The notes under the pieces were generated by a model. It was not told where the DNA came from and made no database searches. It saw nothing but the letters and a program-made list of their open reading frames with translations. From contig NZ_BSUK01000001.1 of the NCBI RefSeq assembly GCF_030161555.1, forward strand, positions 1,116,001 through 1,180,000: 64,000 nt of DNA, in the 5' to 3' direction. Each line of letters starts with the position of its first letter. Position 1 is the first letter of the stretch. The stretch is from Luteimicrobium album. Its GTDB lineage: Bacteria; Actinomycetota; Actinomycetes; Actinomycetales; Cellulomonadaceae. Of this stretch, positions 1 through 8,811 are shown one piece after another. The translations under genes and the position numbers were made by a program.

Positions 1-1775
1 CGCCGGCGGACGTCACCGGGCTCGAGAACGCGGTGACGACGGCGCTCGGGACGTCACGCCTCGTCGTCGTCGACGCCGGCGCGGTGCTCGACCCGGCCGC
101 TCAGCCCGGCGAGGAGCCGCTGCCGGCCGAGGAGGTGGCAGCCTCGCACGCGAAGCAGGTGAAGGCCGTCGACGCGAACGTGGGCGCCGTGCTCGCGGCG
201 GTGACCGCCTCGCCCGGTGCGGCCGACACCTCCGTGCTCGTCGCGTCGCTCGCCGACTCGAACCGGACCTCGCACCTGCAGCTCGCCCTCGGAGCCGGCC
301 CCGCGCTCTCGACGCACGGCGACGCCAGCGGGGGCCACACCATCCTCGCCGCAGGCTCGACGCGGCAGCCCGGCATGATCCAGGACACCGACGTCCTGCC
401 GACCGTCGTTCACGCGGTCGGGATCGGGGCGTCCGTCCCCGAGAGCGCCACGGTCGGCACGACCATCGGCACCGCCCGGTCCGACGCGTCGGGCACCGAC
501 CGGCTCGACGGCCTCGTCGACGTCAGCCGGCACGCGTCCGCGGTCAAGCCGCTCATCGCGAACTTCTACCTGCTCCTCATCCTCGCGAACCTCGCGCTCT
601 ACGCGTTCGCGACCGTCCTGCTGCGCCTCGACGCGAAGCGGCTCGGCGCCGTCGGCCGGTGGCTGCGCGAGAACCCGTCCGGCGTGCTCAAGGGGCTCGT
701 CGCCGTCGGGATCGCGCTCGGCTCGATCCCCGTCTCCACGACCCTCGCGAACGCCTTCCCCTGGTGGCGTGCCAGCGCGCCCGCGTGGACGCTCGCGGGC
801 ATCGTCGTCGCGCTCGACGTCGTCATCACGGCCGTCGCGATGCTCGTCCCGTGGCGCCGGGCACCGCTGTGGCCGTTCGGCGTCGTCGGCGGGGTGACCG
901 CGGTCGTGCTCGCGATCGACGTCCTCGGCGGCGCGCCGCTCCAGCTCTCCGGGCTCATGGGCACGCAGCCGCTCGTCGCGGGTCGCTTCTACGGCATCAA
1001 CAACACGTCGTACGCGCTGTTCGGCACGGCGTGCGTCATGGTGACCGTCGCGCTCGCGAACCCGCTCGTGCTCCGCGGACGCCGCAAGGCCGCCGCGGGC
1101 GTGGTCGCCGTCGTCGGGGTGGTCGCGACCGCACTCGACGGGCTCCCCTCGATCGGCGCCGACTTCGGCGGACCCCGGGCTCGTCGCCGGCTTCGCCCTG
1201 CTCGCCCTCATGGCGGCGGGCGTGAAGCTCACCTGGCAGCGCGTCGTCGGGGTCCTCGGGGCAGCGGTCGTCGTGGTCGTCGCGTTCGCCGTCGCGGACT
1301 GGCTGCGACCCCCGACCAGCGCACCCACCTCGGGCGCTTCGTCGACGACGTCCTGCACGGCGAGCTGTGGCACGTCGTCCAGCGCAAGCTCGCGCAGAAC
1401 CTCGACAACCTCAACAACAACCTGACGCTCGTGGCGCTCGCGGGGCTGCTCGTCGTCGTCTACGTGCTCGGCCGGCCCCTGCGCGGGGCGCTCGCGCACC
1501 CGGCCGGCGGGCCGCTCGAGTGGATCACCACCGACGCGCCGCTGAGCCAGCTCACCGCGTACGCGCCCATGCTGCGGCCCGGCATCATCACGACGGGTGT
1601 GATCCTCGGGATCGGGTTCCTCGTCAACGACTCGGGGATCCTCGTGCCCGCGACCGGCATCGTGCTGGCGCTGCCCGTGCTCCTCGCGGTCTACGCGAAC
1701 TGGCTGCGCGACGTCAGGGCGCGGGGTGGTGCGGCCGCACCACGTCCACGGTCCGACGCACCCGCCGCGCGCTGA
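1..1775 (+). CDS. Multi-pass membrane protein with N-terminal alkaline-phosphatase-like region (5' partial, frame-disrupted)
   Basis: The frame is open from the left window edge, so the N-terminus is missing. About 170 residues without membrane segments come first; they contain short stretches (GHTILAAGS, DVLPTVVHAVG) like the C-terminal part of alkaline-phosphatase/sulfatase folds. About nine hydrophobic helices follow, with conserved-looking FYGINNTSYA and SIGADFGG motifs of an actinobacterial membrane family. The frame is lost at about 1171 in a C run after the ADFGG motif. The middle (MAAGVKLTWQ...VADWLRPP) is read in another frame from 1210, and the original frame returns at about 1316 in a second C run. 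Both breaks are repaired by changing C-run length, so they are probably sequencing errors. Function unknown; it may act on an exported polymer or lipid. It overlaps the convergent glycosyltransferase gene by 62 bp. Confidence 0.7.
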   Translation, partial: PADVTGLENAVTTALGTSRLVVVDAGAVLDPAAQPGEEPLPAEEVAASHAKQVKAVDANVGAVLAAVTASPGAADTSVLVASLADSNRTSHLQLALGAGPALSTHGDASGGHTILAAGSTRQPGMIQDTDVLPTVVHAVGIGASVPESATVGTTIGTARSDASGTDRLDGLVDVSRHASAVKPLIANFYLLLILANLALYAFATVLLRLDAKRLGAVGRWLRENPSGVLKGLVAVGIALGSIPVSTTLANAFPWWRASAPAWTLAGIVVALDVVITAVAMLVPWRRAPLWPFGVVGGVTAVVLAIDVLGGAPLQLSGLMGTQPLVAGRFYGINNTSYALFGTACVMVTVALANPLVLRGRRKAAAGVVAVVGVVATALDGLPSIGADFGGPRARRRLRPARPHGGGREAHLAARRRGPRGSGRRGRRVRRRGLAATPDQRTHLGRFVDDVLHGELWHVVQRKLAQNLDNLNNNLTLVALAGLLVVVYVLGRPLRGALAHPAGGPLEWITTDAPLSQLTAYAPMLRPGIITTGVILGIGFLVNDSGILVPATGIVLALPVLLAVYANWLRDVRARGGAAAPRPRSDAPAAR

Positions 1776-2583
1776 TCGCGAGCTGCACGTCGCGGTACTG
1801 CGCCGCGCGGTGGAGCTGGCCCTTGAAGTCCTTGCCCGACGGGCGGTGCCGCAGCTCGCACGGGATCTCGACGGCCACGTAGCCCTGCCGGAGCAGGTCG
1901 ATGGTCAGGCCGACCTCGACGCCCCAGCCGCGCGCGAGCGGGGTCGCGGCCTCGAACGCCGCGCGCGTCATGCAGCGCATGCCCGACAGCGGCTGCGTGG
2001 GGGTCCAGCCCGTCATGCCCGCGATCGCGCGGCGCGCCGCCCCGACGACGAACCCGTGACCGCCCGCGCCGACCTGCGGCGGGATGATCGCGATCGCCAT
2101 GTCGGCCACTCCCTCGAGCACGGGCGGGACCAGGGGCGCCGTGTTGACGGCCGTGTCGGCGAGGTCGGCGTCGACGAACAGGAGCAGCCGTTCGGGGCGG
2201 CCCGGAACGTCGCGCATCGCCACGACCGCGGCGCCCGTCTCCATCGCGGCGGCCTTCCCGCGGTTGTGCGAGTGGCGCACGACGACGGCCCCCGCCTCGC
2301 GGGCGACGTGCTGGGTGTTGTCCTCGGAGCCGTCGTCGACGACGAGCACGAGGTCCACGTTCGGGATCGCCCGTGCGGAACGGACCGTCGCGGCGATGCG
2401 GCGGGCCTCGTCCTTGGCGGGGATCACGACCGCGACGCGCTGGCGGAAGCGGCCGGGGTGCGCGCCGTCGGGGGCCGGCGGCCGGGGCGTCTTCGCGGTG
2501 GGCAGCGTCTCGGACGCCTCGCCCGTTGCGGGTCGGCGACTTCCCGTGTCGTCCGTCGGTTGGTCGGGCAGCGCGCTCGTCAC
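1714..2583 (-). CDS. Family 2 glycosyltransferase
   Basis: 289 aa from a GTG start. After a low-complexity N-terminal 45 residues comes a GT-A fold: VAVVIPAKDEARRI, then VDDGSEDNT (nucleotide-binding Asp), NRGKAAAMETG and the metal-binding LLFVDADLAD. This is the arrangement of GT2 enzymes related to dolichol-phosphate-mannose and glucosyl-3-phosphoglycerate synthases. The C-terminal part (TQPLSGMRCMTRAAFE, GWGVEVGLTIDLL) is typical of this group. No membrane segments, so a cytosolic or peripheral enzyme. The acceptor cannot be told from sequence. Its 3' end runs 62 bp into the membrane-protein gene at the window edge, a convergent overlap. It may modify a cell-envelope polymer together with that protein, but this is inference from proximity. 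Confidence 0.85.
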   Translation of the reverse strand: MTSALPDQPTDDTGSRRPATGEASETLPTAKTPRPPAPDGAHPGRFRQRVAVVIPAKDEARRIAATVRSARAIPNVDLVLVVDDGSEDNTQHVAREAGAVVVRHSHNRGKAAAMETGAAVVAMRDVPGRPERLLLFVDADLADTAVNTAPLVPPVLEGVADMAIAIIPPQVGAGGHGFVVGAARRAIAGMTGWTPTQPLSGMRCMTRAAFEAATPLARGWGVEVGLTIDLLRQGYVAVEIPCELRHRPSGKDFKGQLHRAAQYRDVQLAISARRVRRTVDVVRPHHPAP

Positions 2584-2650
2584 GTCGTTCAGCCTAGTCG
2601 AGTCAAGAGATGGACGCAGATTCCCCTGCGTGCGGGCAAAGACACCCGTC

Positions 2651-3472
2651 TCACCGTAGGGTGACCTGGCGGGCGACGATCCCGGCGCGGGCCCGGCGCT
2701 CGTTCGCGTCGAGCGGCGCGTCCGCGGCCAGCGCCTCGTCGAGCGTGGCCTTGAACGCGGCCACGGGCTCCTCGAGGTCCGACGCCTCGGTGCCGCGCGG
2801 CAGCTCCCAGACCGGCACCACGAGCCCCGACGAACGGAACGCCCCCACGAACTTCCCGCCCGCGAACCCGCTCGCCCGGCGGGCCTGGAGGCGGGCCAGC
2901 GCGTCGATGACCGTGTCCTCGTCCTCGGGCAGCGCCCAGCGCAGGAACTCGCGGTTCATGCGGCACCAGTACGCCGACGGCACCGACGCGAGCTTGACCG
3001 TCGGGATGATCGACTCGGCCGCCTGCTGGAGCGAGGCCTCGACCTCGTCGGTGCGCTCGGCACCGCCGTCGAGCCAGTACTCGAAGCCGTCCTGCACCGT
3101 GACCTCGAACGGGACCGTGAGGTCGAGGACGTCCTGCAGGCGGGGGCCCGCTGCCGGCGGGTCGATGAGGACCGAGGTACCAGGCTCGCTCGCGAGCGCC
3201 TCGAGGAGCGCGGCGGCGAGGTAGCGGCTCGTGTCGTCCGAGGCGCCGACGCCCTGGAGTGCGAGGAGAACCGTCCCGTCCTCGCGGTGCAGCGCCTGCC
3301 ACCCGCCGGGGAGGACGGTCGTGACGACGACGTCCGTGGACCCGTGCTCCGCCGTCGTGCGGGCGGTCGCGGTCGCGGCGGGGACGACCTCGCGCAGCGC
3401 GACCCAGTCCGGCTCGCCGGGGAGGCCCTCGAAGGGGCGCAGCACGAAGTCGGTCGCAGAAGAGGACGCCAT
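2651..3472 (-). CDS. DUF5926 family protein
   Basis: 273 aa, ATG start. The whole protein matches the actinobacterial DUF5926 family as I know it: N-terminal TDFVLRPFEGLPGEPDWVAL, a central DPPAAGPRLQDVLD...FEYW segment, and a C-terminal region with CRMNREFLRWALPEDEDTVIDAL. Members are soluble, have no characterised function and are often mislabelled preprotein translocase SecA-related because of a short C-terminal motif. There are no catalytic motifs I can name. It lies 67 bp downstream of the GT2 gene's start on the same strand and diverges from the GNAT gene at 3524 with only 51 bp between them, so the two share a compact bidirectional promoter region. Confidence 0.85.
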   Translation of the reverse strand: MASSSATDFVLRPFEGLPGEPDWVALREVVPAATATARTTAEHGSTDVVVTTVLPGGWQALHREDGTVLLALQGVGASDDTSRYLAAALLEALASEPGTSVLIDPPAAGPRLQDVLDLTVPFEVTVQDGFEYWLDGGAERTDEVEASLQQAAESIIPTVKLASVPSAYWCRMNREFLRWALPEDEDTVIDALARLQARRASGFAGGKFVGAFRSSGLVVPVWELPRGTEASDLEEPVAAFKATLDEALAADAPLDANERRARAGIVARQVTLR

Positions 3473-3523
3473 GGGGCCCGAGTCTACTGGCGTGCGCGAC
3501 GCCCGCCGCTACGGTGGATCGGC

Positions 3524-4153
3524 ATGGGGACCCCTGCGACGACGCCACCGCCCGCCGACCTGACGACGACCGCGGACGTGCGGATCGAGCACCTCGACGT
3601 GGTGTTCGCGCGGGGCGACCCGGCGTACTGCTGGTGCCAGTGGGACCGGCTGCGCGGCAAGGCGTTCGACGACCTCGAGCGGTCCGAGCGGCGCGAGCTC
3701 ACGGCTGGCCTGCTCGACGACGCGCACGACGGCTCCGCGCCGAGCCCGGGCGTCGTCGCGCTCGCCGGGGACGAGCCGGTGGGGTGGTGCGCCGTCGCGC
3801 CCCGCACCGACCTGCCGCGCCTGTTCACGAGCCCGTCCGCGCTCAAGACCCTGCCCGAGGAGCAGCGCGAGGACGACGGGACGTGGTCCGTCACGTGCTT
3901 CGCCGTGCGGCCAGGACACCGCCGGCAGGGGGTCGCAGGGCTGCTGCTCGACGCGGCCGTCGAGCACGCGTTCGGCAACGGAGCCTCGGCGGTCGAGGCG
4001 TACCCGGTGGATGTCGCGCAGAAGCCGAGGACGTCGTCGTCGGGCCTGTACCGCGGCACGCTCACCCTGTTCCTGACCCACGGGTTCGAGGTGACGGCGC
4101 GCCCGACGCCGGGCCGCGCCGTCGTCCGCCGCCCCGCCCCTCCCGCGACGTAG
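3524..4153 (+). CDS. GNAT family N-acetyltransferase
   Basis: 209 aa, ATG start chosen because it follows the short divergent intergenic gap; an open frame continues upstream into the antisense of DUF5926. The acetyl-CoA-binding motif A is clear: SVTCFAVRPGHRRQGVAGLLLDAAVEHA (V-x-x-x-x-R-x-x-G-x-A/G). An N-terminal half with CWCQWDRLRGKAFDD and a VALAGDEPVGWCAVAPR strand is typical of the RimI/YoaA-like GNAT subgroup that has a cysteine-rich start. Substrate unknown. The protein is soluble and probably stand-alone: it converges on the EF-G2 gene with a 34-bp gap. Confidence 0.8.
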   Translation: MGTPATTPPPADLTTTADVRIEHLDVVFARGDPAYCWCQWDRLRGKAFDDLERSERRELTAGLLDDAHDGSAPSPGVVALAGDEPVGWCAVAPRTDLPRLFTSPSALKTLPEEQREDDGTWSVTCFAVRPGHRRQGVAGLLLDAAVEHAFGNGASAVEAYPVDVAQKPRTSSSGLYRGTLTLFLTHGFEVTARPTPGRAVVRRPAPPAT

Positions 4154-4187
4154 GCCTCCCGGCGGGGTACTTCGCGGTGGGAGCAGC

Positions 4188-6300
4188 TCAGCGCTGCGGG
4201 GCGACGTCGTACCGCTCGGGCTCGATGGTGAGCTCGGCCTGCCCCGCCGTGAGCGAGCGCAGGTCCAGCACGTACCGGGCGAGCTCGGCCTCGGGGACGC
4301 TCGCGACGACGCTCACCCGGCCGGCGTCGTCGGGACCCTCGGTCGCGGCCACGTGCCCGCGTCGCCCGGACAGGTCGGTCAGCACCGCGCCCTGCACCTC
4401 CGACGGCACCGTGACGACCACCCGGCTCACGGGCTCGAGCACGACCGTCCCGGCGTCGGCGAGCGCCTCCCGCAGCCCGGCGGCCGCGGCGGTCCGGAAC
4501 GCCATCTCGGACGAGTCGACCGAGTGGGCCTTGCCGTCGTACACCTCGACCCGCACGTCCACGACGGGGTACCCGTGGGGTCCGCCCGCGGCGAGCGCGT
4601 CGTGCAGGCCCTTCTCGACGGCGGGCAGGTAGGACCGCGGGATCGCGCCCCCGACGACCTTGTCGACGAGCTCGAAGCCGGCCCCCGCGGCAGCGGCTCG
4701 GCCCGCAGCTCGACGACGGCGAACTGCCCGTGCCCGCCCGACTGCTTCTTGACCTTGCCCTCGGCCTGCGCGCGCCGGGCCAGCGTCTCGCGGTACGCGA
4801 CGGGCACGGGCCCGGTCGTGACGTGCACCCCGAACACGCGGGCGAGGCGATCGAGCGCTACGGCGAGGTGCGTGTCCCCGAGGCCCCGGAGCACGGTCGC
4901 GTCCCCGCCGGGTGCGGCGACGCGCTCGACGAGCAGCGTCGGGTCCTCGGCGACGAGCCGGGCCAGGGCGGTCGACATGCGGTCGTCGTCGGACTGGGAG
5001 ACGGGGACGAGGCTGAGGCCGTAGACGGGCTGGCGCGCGGGCGGCGCCACGGGACGCGCCCCCGTCCCCCCGGCGCCCGCGGGACGTGCCCACAGGATCG
5101 TGCCCGACGGCGTCCCGACGAGCTTCGCGACCGCGCCCACCTCGCCCGCCGCGAGCCCGTCCACCGGGTGGTGGTCCTTGCCCTGGACGCGGAACAGGCC
5201 GTGCAGGCGCTCGCCGGCACCGGTCGTCGCGTTGGTGAGCCGGTCCCCCGACCGCACGGTCCCCGAGAGCACGCGGAACAGCGAGACCTGCCCGACGAAC
5301 GGGTCCGCGACCGTGCGGAACACGTGCGCGAGGACCTCTCCCCGGGGTCCGCGGCGACCGCGACCGGCTCGTCGCCCAGCAGGACGACCCGGTCGCGCTC
5401 GGCGGCCGACGGCGCGAGCTCCCACAGCAGGTCCGCGACCCGGTCCACGCCCGTCCGCGTGAGCCCCGACGCCACGAGCACCGGGAACGCCGCGCCGTCC
5501 GCGACCTCGTGCGCGAGGGTCCGCTCCAGCTCGGCGGCCTCGGGCTCGTCGCCGCCCAGGTACGCCTCGAGCTGCGCGTCGTCGTGGGACACGATGTCCT
5601 CCGTCACCTCGACGTGCAGCGCGTGCTCCTGCGCGGCCACGGCGTCGGTGAGGGGCTGGTCGTGGTGGTGGCCGTCGTCGTCGTAGGCGTAGCCGGCCTC
5701 GGTGAGGACGTCCGCGACCCCGTGGAACGCGGACTCCTCCCCGACGGGCAGCTCGAGCGGCACGAGCTCGTCGCCGTCCGCGCCGAGCGAGGTCCGCAGG
5801 TCCGCGAGGACCGCCTGGAAGTCGGCGCGCGCCTTGTCCTCCTGCGTCACGACGACGACACGCGGCACCCCCGCGTCGCGCGCTGCTGCCCACGCCGCCC
5901 GGGTCCCGGCCTGGACGCCGTCGGCCGCGCTCACGACGACGGCCGCGACGTCCGCGACCGCGAGCGCCGTGTCGACCTGGCCGGCGAAGTCGGGGTGGCC
6001 GGGCGCGTCGAGGAGCGTGAGGGTGCGCGGCGCGCCGTCGGGCCCGGTCCAGGTCGCGTGCGCGACGCCGAGCGCGAGCGACATGCCGCGCGCGACCTCC
6101 TCGGGCTCCGTGTCGGTCACGGTGCTGCCGTCCTCGACCCGGCCGGGCCGCGGGATCGCGCCGGTGACGTGGAGGATCGCCTCGGCGAGCGTCGTCTTGC
6201 CGGCGCCCCCGTGCCCGACGAGTGCGACCACCCGGACCGGTGACCCCGGCGGCGCACCGCCCGCACCGGTCTCCTGGGTCTGCGTGCTCGCGCTGCTCAT
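4188..6300 (-). CDS. Elongation factor G-like protein EF-G2 (two single-base frame breaks)
   Basis: Read through two breaks, this encodes about 704 aa co-linear with mycobacterial FusA2/EF-G2, a ribosome-binding paralogue of EF-G reported to lack ribosome-stimulated GTPase activity. Visible motifs are G1 GHGGAGKTT, G3 LDAPGHPDF, domain III-IV RMSTALARL and EDPTLLVER, and domain IV KKQSGGHGQFAVV and KVVGGAIPRSYLPAVEKG. The G4 motif reads TQED rather than NKxD. The frame is lost at about 5343 (restored by one extra G in GACCCCGGG) and at about 4690 (one extra G in CCGCGGGG), so both look like sequencing errors. Start ATG at 6300; the IS3 element sits 51 bp upstream in its probable promoter region. 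Not the essential FusA: it lacks the rpsL-rpsG-tuf context. Confidence 0.88.
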
Positions 6301-6411
6301 GGACGCCTCCCGCCGCGCCGCCGGATGGCCTCAAGTCTCGCGCGGGCCGGGGGGACTGCTGCACGGATAGGTGACACCTCACTTGTGGTGCCGTGAGGCG
6401 TCACTGGAAGG

Positions 6412-6708
6412 ATGTGCCTTGTGCCCGCACCCCATCCCAAGGAGTTCCGCGACGATGTCGTGGCTGTCGCCCGTCGCGGCGAGGCCCCGGTCAAGCAGAT
6501 CGCGAAGGACTTCGGCATCTCCGAGTCGTGCCTGCGCAACTGGATGCACGCCGCTGACGTCGAGGACGGCGCCAAGCCCGGCGTGACCGCGTCCGAGTCG
6601 GCCGAGCTGCGCGAAGCACGTCGCCGGGTGCGTCTGCTCGAGCAGGAGAACGAGGTGCTCCGCCGGGCTGCGGCGTACTTCGCCCAGGCGCACCTGCCGG
6701 GAAAATGA
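6412..6708 (+). CDS. IS3 transposase OrfA (helix-turn-helix subunit)
   Basis: 98 aa. An N-terminal helix-turn-helix of the HTH_Tnp_1 type (KEFRDDVVAVARR...VKQIAKDFGISESCLRNWM) is followed by a leucine-zipper-like coiled coil (ELREARRRVRLLEQENEVLRRAAAYFA). This is the standard IS3 OrfA layout for terminal-repeat binding and dimerisation. It overlaps orfB by 4 bp; in IS3 elements programmed -1 frameshifting in such overlaps makes the OrfAB transposase, which is family knowledge and not demonstrated here. An alternative GTG start nine bases downstream is possible. Confidence 0.92.
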   Translation: MCLVPAPHPKEFRDDVVAVARRGEAPVKQIAKDFGISESCLRNWMHAADVEDGAKPGVTASESAELREARRRVRLLEQENEVLRRAAAYFAQAHLPGK

Positions 6709-7592
6709 GCTACCCGCTCGTCCGTGAGCTCGCCGGTGACGGGATCCCCGTCGCGGTGACGTGCCGGGTGCTCGAACTCGCTCGCCAGCCCTACTACCGG
6801 TGGCTCGCGCAGCCGGTGACCGACCGTGAGCTGGAGCAGGCCTACCTCGCCAACGCCCTGTTCGACGCCCACCGTGACGACCCGGAGTACGGGTACCGGC
6901 TGCTCGCGGACGAGGCCCGCGAGGCCGGGCACGAGGCGTGCGACCGAACCATGTGGCGTCGCTGCGCAGAGAACTCGTGGTGGTGCGTGTTCGGGAAGAA
7001 GAAGGGCAAGGGCGGCAAGCGACCCGGGCCGCCCGCGCATGACGACCTCGTGAACCGGGACTTCACCGCCGAGGCACCGAACGAGCTGTGGCTGACGGAT
7101 ATCACCGAGCATCCCACCGGCGAGGGAAAGGTCTACCTGTGCGCTATCAAGGACGTGTACTCGAACCGGATCGTCGGGTACTCCATCAGCGACCGGATGA
7201 AGTCCTCCCTGGCCGTCCGGGCGCTCGAGAACGCCGTCGCCCGGCGGGCCGTGGACGGTGCCGACGTGGCCGGATGCATCGTCCACTCCGACAGGGGCAG
7301 CCAGTTTCGAAGCCGGAAATTCCTGGCCGCGATGCGACGTCATGACCTGGTCGGATCCATGGGCCAGGTCGCCTCCGCCGGTGACAACGCCGCGATGGAG
7401 TCGTTCTTCGCGCTCCTGCAGAAGAACGTCCTGGACCGGCGCAGGTGGGCCACCCGCCACGACCTGCGAATCGCGATCATCACCTGGATCGAACGCACCT
7501 ACCACCGGCGCCGTCGCCAGCAGCGTCTGGGACGTTTGACCCCGATCGAGTTCGAGACCATCATCACCACTCAGGTCGCACTCGCCGCCTGA
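6705..7592 (+). CDS. IS3 transposase OrfB (DDE integrase domain)
   Basis: 295 aa. An HTH_21-like segment (DDPEYGYRLLADEAREAG) precedes an rve-type DDE catalytic core: first Asp in NELWLTDITEH, second Asp in CIVHSDRGSQF, and the Glu in GDNAAMESFFALLQKN (35 residues after the second Asp, the DD(35)E spacing). The C-terminus LTPIEFE is the usual IS3 ending. Frame intact. It acts with OrfA on the terminal repeats of this element. Confidence 0.93.
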   Translation: MSYPLVRELAGDGIPVAVTCRVLELARQPYYRWLAQPVTDRELEQAYLANALFDAHRDDPEYGYRLLADEAREAGHEACDRTMWRRCAENSWWCVFGKKKGKGGKRPGPPAHDDLVNRDFTAEAPNELWLTDITEHPTGEGKVYLCAIKDVYSNRIVGYSISDRMKSSLAVRALENAVARRAVDGADVAGCIVHSDRGSQFRSRKFLAAMRRHDLVGSMGQVASAGDNAAMESFFALLQKNVLDRRRWATRHDLRIAIITWIERTYHRRRRQQRLGRLTPIEFETIITTQVALAA

Positions 7593-7629
7593 GATCACCT
7601 GTCACCCGTTCGTGCAGCAGTCCCGGGTC

Positions 7630-7644
7630 GGCGCGCGACCCCTC
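7630..7644 (+). repeat. Left copy of 15-bp direct repeat bounding the low-GC island
   Basis: The 15-mer GGCGCGCGACCCCTC starts 5 bp outside the IS3 right end and recurs exactly at 11555-11569, immediately beyond the low-GC operon. It may be a duplicated integration site; no recombinase gene lies between the copies. Confidence 0.55.
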
Positions 7645-7661
7645 AAGGGCGGGGACCTATC

Positions 7662-8150
7662 TCACGCCCGACGGAACGTTCGACGGCTCAGCCACCACGC
7701 GATCCCTGCGAGCGCCGCAGCCCCGACGAATGGAAGCGACTTGCGCACATACTCGCCTCTGAACGACCGGTTGACCGCATCGGCAGCGACGCCAGAGCTC
7801 ACAGCTGGACTCTCGCGTGCGTCGATCTTGACGTTCACGGACTGCCCGATCTGGCTGACCTGCTGTTTGCTGCCCTCCATCGAGATGAAGGCCTCGGGTT
7901 CGCCCCGAGGTGCGACGTAGACAGCCTTCGCCTGGTGGGGCGAATACATGTCCTCGACTTCCACCACGCGTTCCGAGATCGTCGGCTGAGTCCTCAGCCA
8001 CGCGTACTCGTCGGCCTGATCGCGAACCTGCCCGACGAGGTGCAGCCCAGTCACGACCAGGACGACGGCACCCAGTGCCGCGGCAACTGAACCGACGACG
8101 GCGAGTGCTCTCGGCCATGCTGTGCCCGTCCGGCGCTCAGGTGCGTTCAT
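7662..8150 (-). CDS. Small bitopic membrane protein of the island operon
   Basis: 162 aa, ATG start. One membrane helix lies near residues 13-37 (ALAVVGSVAAALGAVVLVVTG) and another near 138-156 (LPFVGAAALAGIAWWLS). Between them is an ~100-residue domain predicted to face outside, resembling DUF3592-like architecture, but no family was recognised. Its start overlaps the end of the upstream gene by 14 bp, so it is translationally coupled as the last gene of the five-gene ABC operon. Base composition is clearly lower in GC than the surrounding chromosome. A role as accessory subunit of the transporter is inference from position. Confidence 0.7.
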   Translation of the reverse strand: MNAPERRTGTAWPRALAVVGSVAAALGAVVLVVTGLHLVGQVRDQADEYAWLRTQPTISERVVEVEDMYSPHQAKAVYVAPRGEPEAFISMEGSKQQVSQIGQSVNVKIDARESPAVSSGVAADAVNRSFRGEYVRKSLPFVGAAALAGIAWWLSRRTFRRA

Positions 8151-8811
8151 CAGTCTCTCCAGCGGTGTCTCGAAGGATGTAAAGGGTGACGGCTGATGCA
8201 GCGATCACGAACGCGAAGCACCAGGAAGCGAGGGATCCGGCCGGGGACAGGATCCATGCCCAGGAAAGCGGCACTTGGTCCGCCGTCCGGCCGAAATATA
8301 TGTGGGCCGTCAGTACGCAGGCCGGCGCAATCCATGCAGTCTCGACACCCCACAGGCTCGCTCCAACGGCTTCGAGCCCAAAGAAGGACGCGTACGACCT
8401 CGCGCTCACCGCAGCGTCCTGGCGGCCGCCCGACGCGATCGTCGCCACCACAGCACAGGTGACCACACCTGCCACGAGGAGAAAAGCGACCCAGAACGCG
8501 CGGGCCGCCTGGTGACGCTCGACATCCAGCGTCGTATCGAGCGCCGGTGAGACGCGGCGCAGCAGGACGACGACACAGGCTGCGGGCACGGCGGGTGCTA
8601 GAGGAGTAGTAAGCACCTGAACGGACCAGGGAACCACGGGGGCAACGAAGCTGTGCCCCTGCAGCAGGACACACGCGAACAACGACAGCGACAGCGCGAC
8701 CCAATCCCTAGTGCTGACCCGCGCACGCGCGAATAGTAAGGCGCCGTAGAGCCTCTCGCGCAACCCTTCTGAGGTCACGGCAGCGGTCTGACGGTGCTCG
8801 AGCATGACCAC
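8137..8811 (-). CDS. Multi-pass membrane protein, probable ABC-2-type permease partner
   Basis: 224 aa from GTG 8811, or 222 aa from ATG 8805. About six hydrophobic helices: DWVALSLSLFACVLL, VLTTPLAPAVPAACVVVLL, FWVAFLLVAGVVTCAVVATI, a short SLWGVETAWIAPACVLTAHI and a last ASWCFAFVIAASAVTLYIL. It resembles small ABC-2 permeases by layout only; no family was recognised. Its start lies inside the 3' end of the repaired upstream permease gene, and its own end overlaps the next gene, so it is translationally coupled on both sides. Likely to form the membrane channel with the larger permease and the ATPase at 10102. Confidence 0.7.
   Translation of the reverse strand: MVMLEHRQTAAVTSEGLRERLYGALLFARARVSTRDWVALSLSLFACVLLQGHSFVAPVVPWSVQVLTTPLAPAVPAACVVVLLRRVSPALDTTLDVERHQAARAFWVAFLLVAGVVTCAVVATIASGGRQDAAVSARSYASFFGLEAVGASLWGVETAWIAPACVLTAHIYFGRTADQVPLSWAWILSPAGSLASWCFAFVIAASAVTLYILRDTAGETDERT

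Larger units (their letters stand above)
6352..7624 (+). mobile_element. IS3-family insertion sequence, complete
   Basis: 1273 bp. Imperfect terminal inverted repeats begin GGGACTGCTGCACG at both ends and continue with a GGTGACA match after a 4-base mismatch block. A 3-bp target duplication GGG flanks it (6349-6351 and 7625-7627), the usual IS3 size. It contains orfA and orfB overlapping by 4 bp. Insertion lies 51 bp upstream of the EF-G2 start codon and just outside the low-GC island. Intact ends and reading frames suggest a recent, potentially active copy. Confidence 0.92.

Noticed and set aside
54..1499. Very long open frames on strands opposite real genes (for example 54-1499 minus, 29658-31979 plus, 33259-35757 plus)
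   Set aside because: They are Arg/Gly/Pro-rich mirror frames created by high GC at third positions, overlap genes with clear domains and have no motifs.
2651..3472. SecA-like annotation for the DUF5926 protein
   Set aside because: No helicase or SecA domains are visible; only the small family known to be mislabelled.
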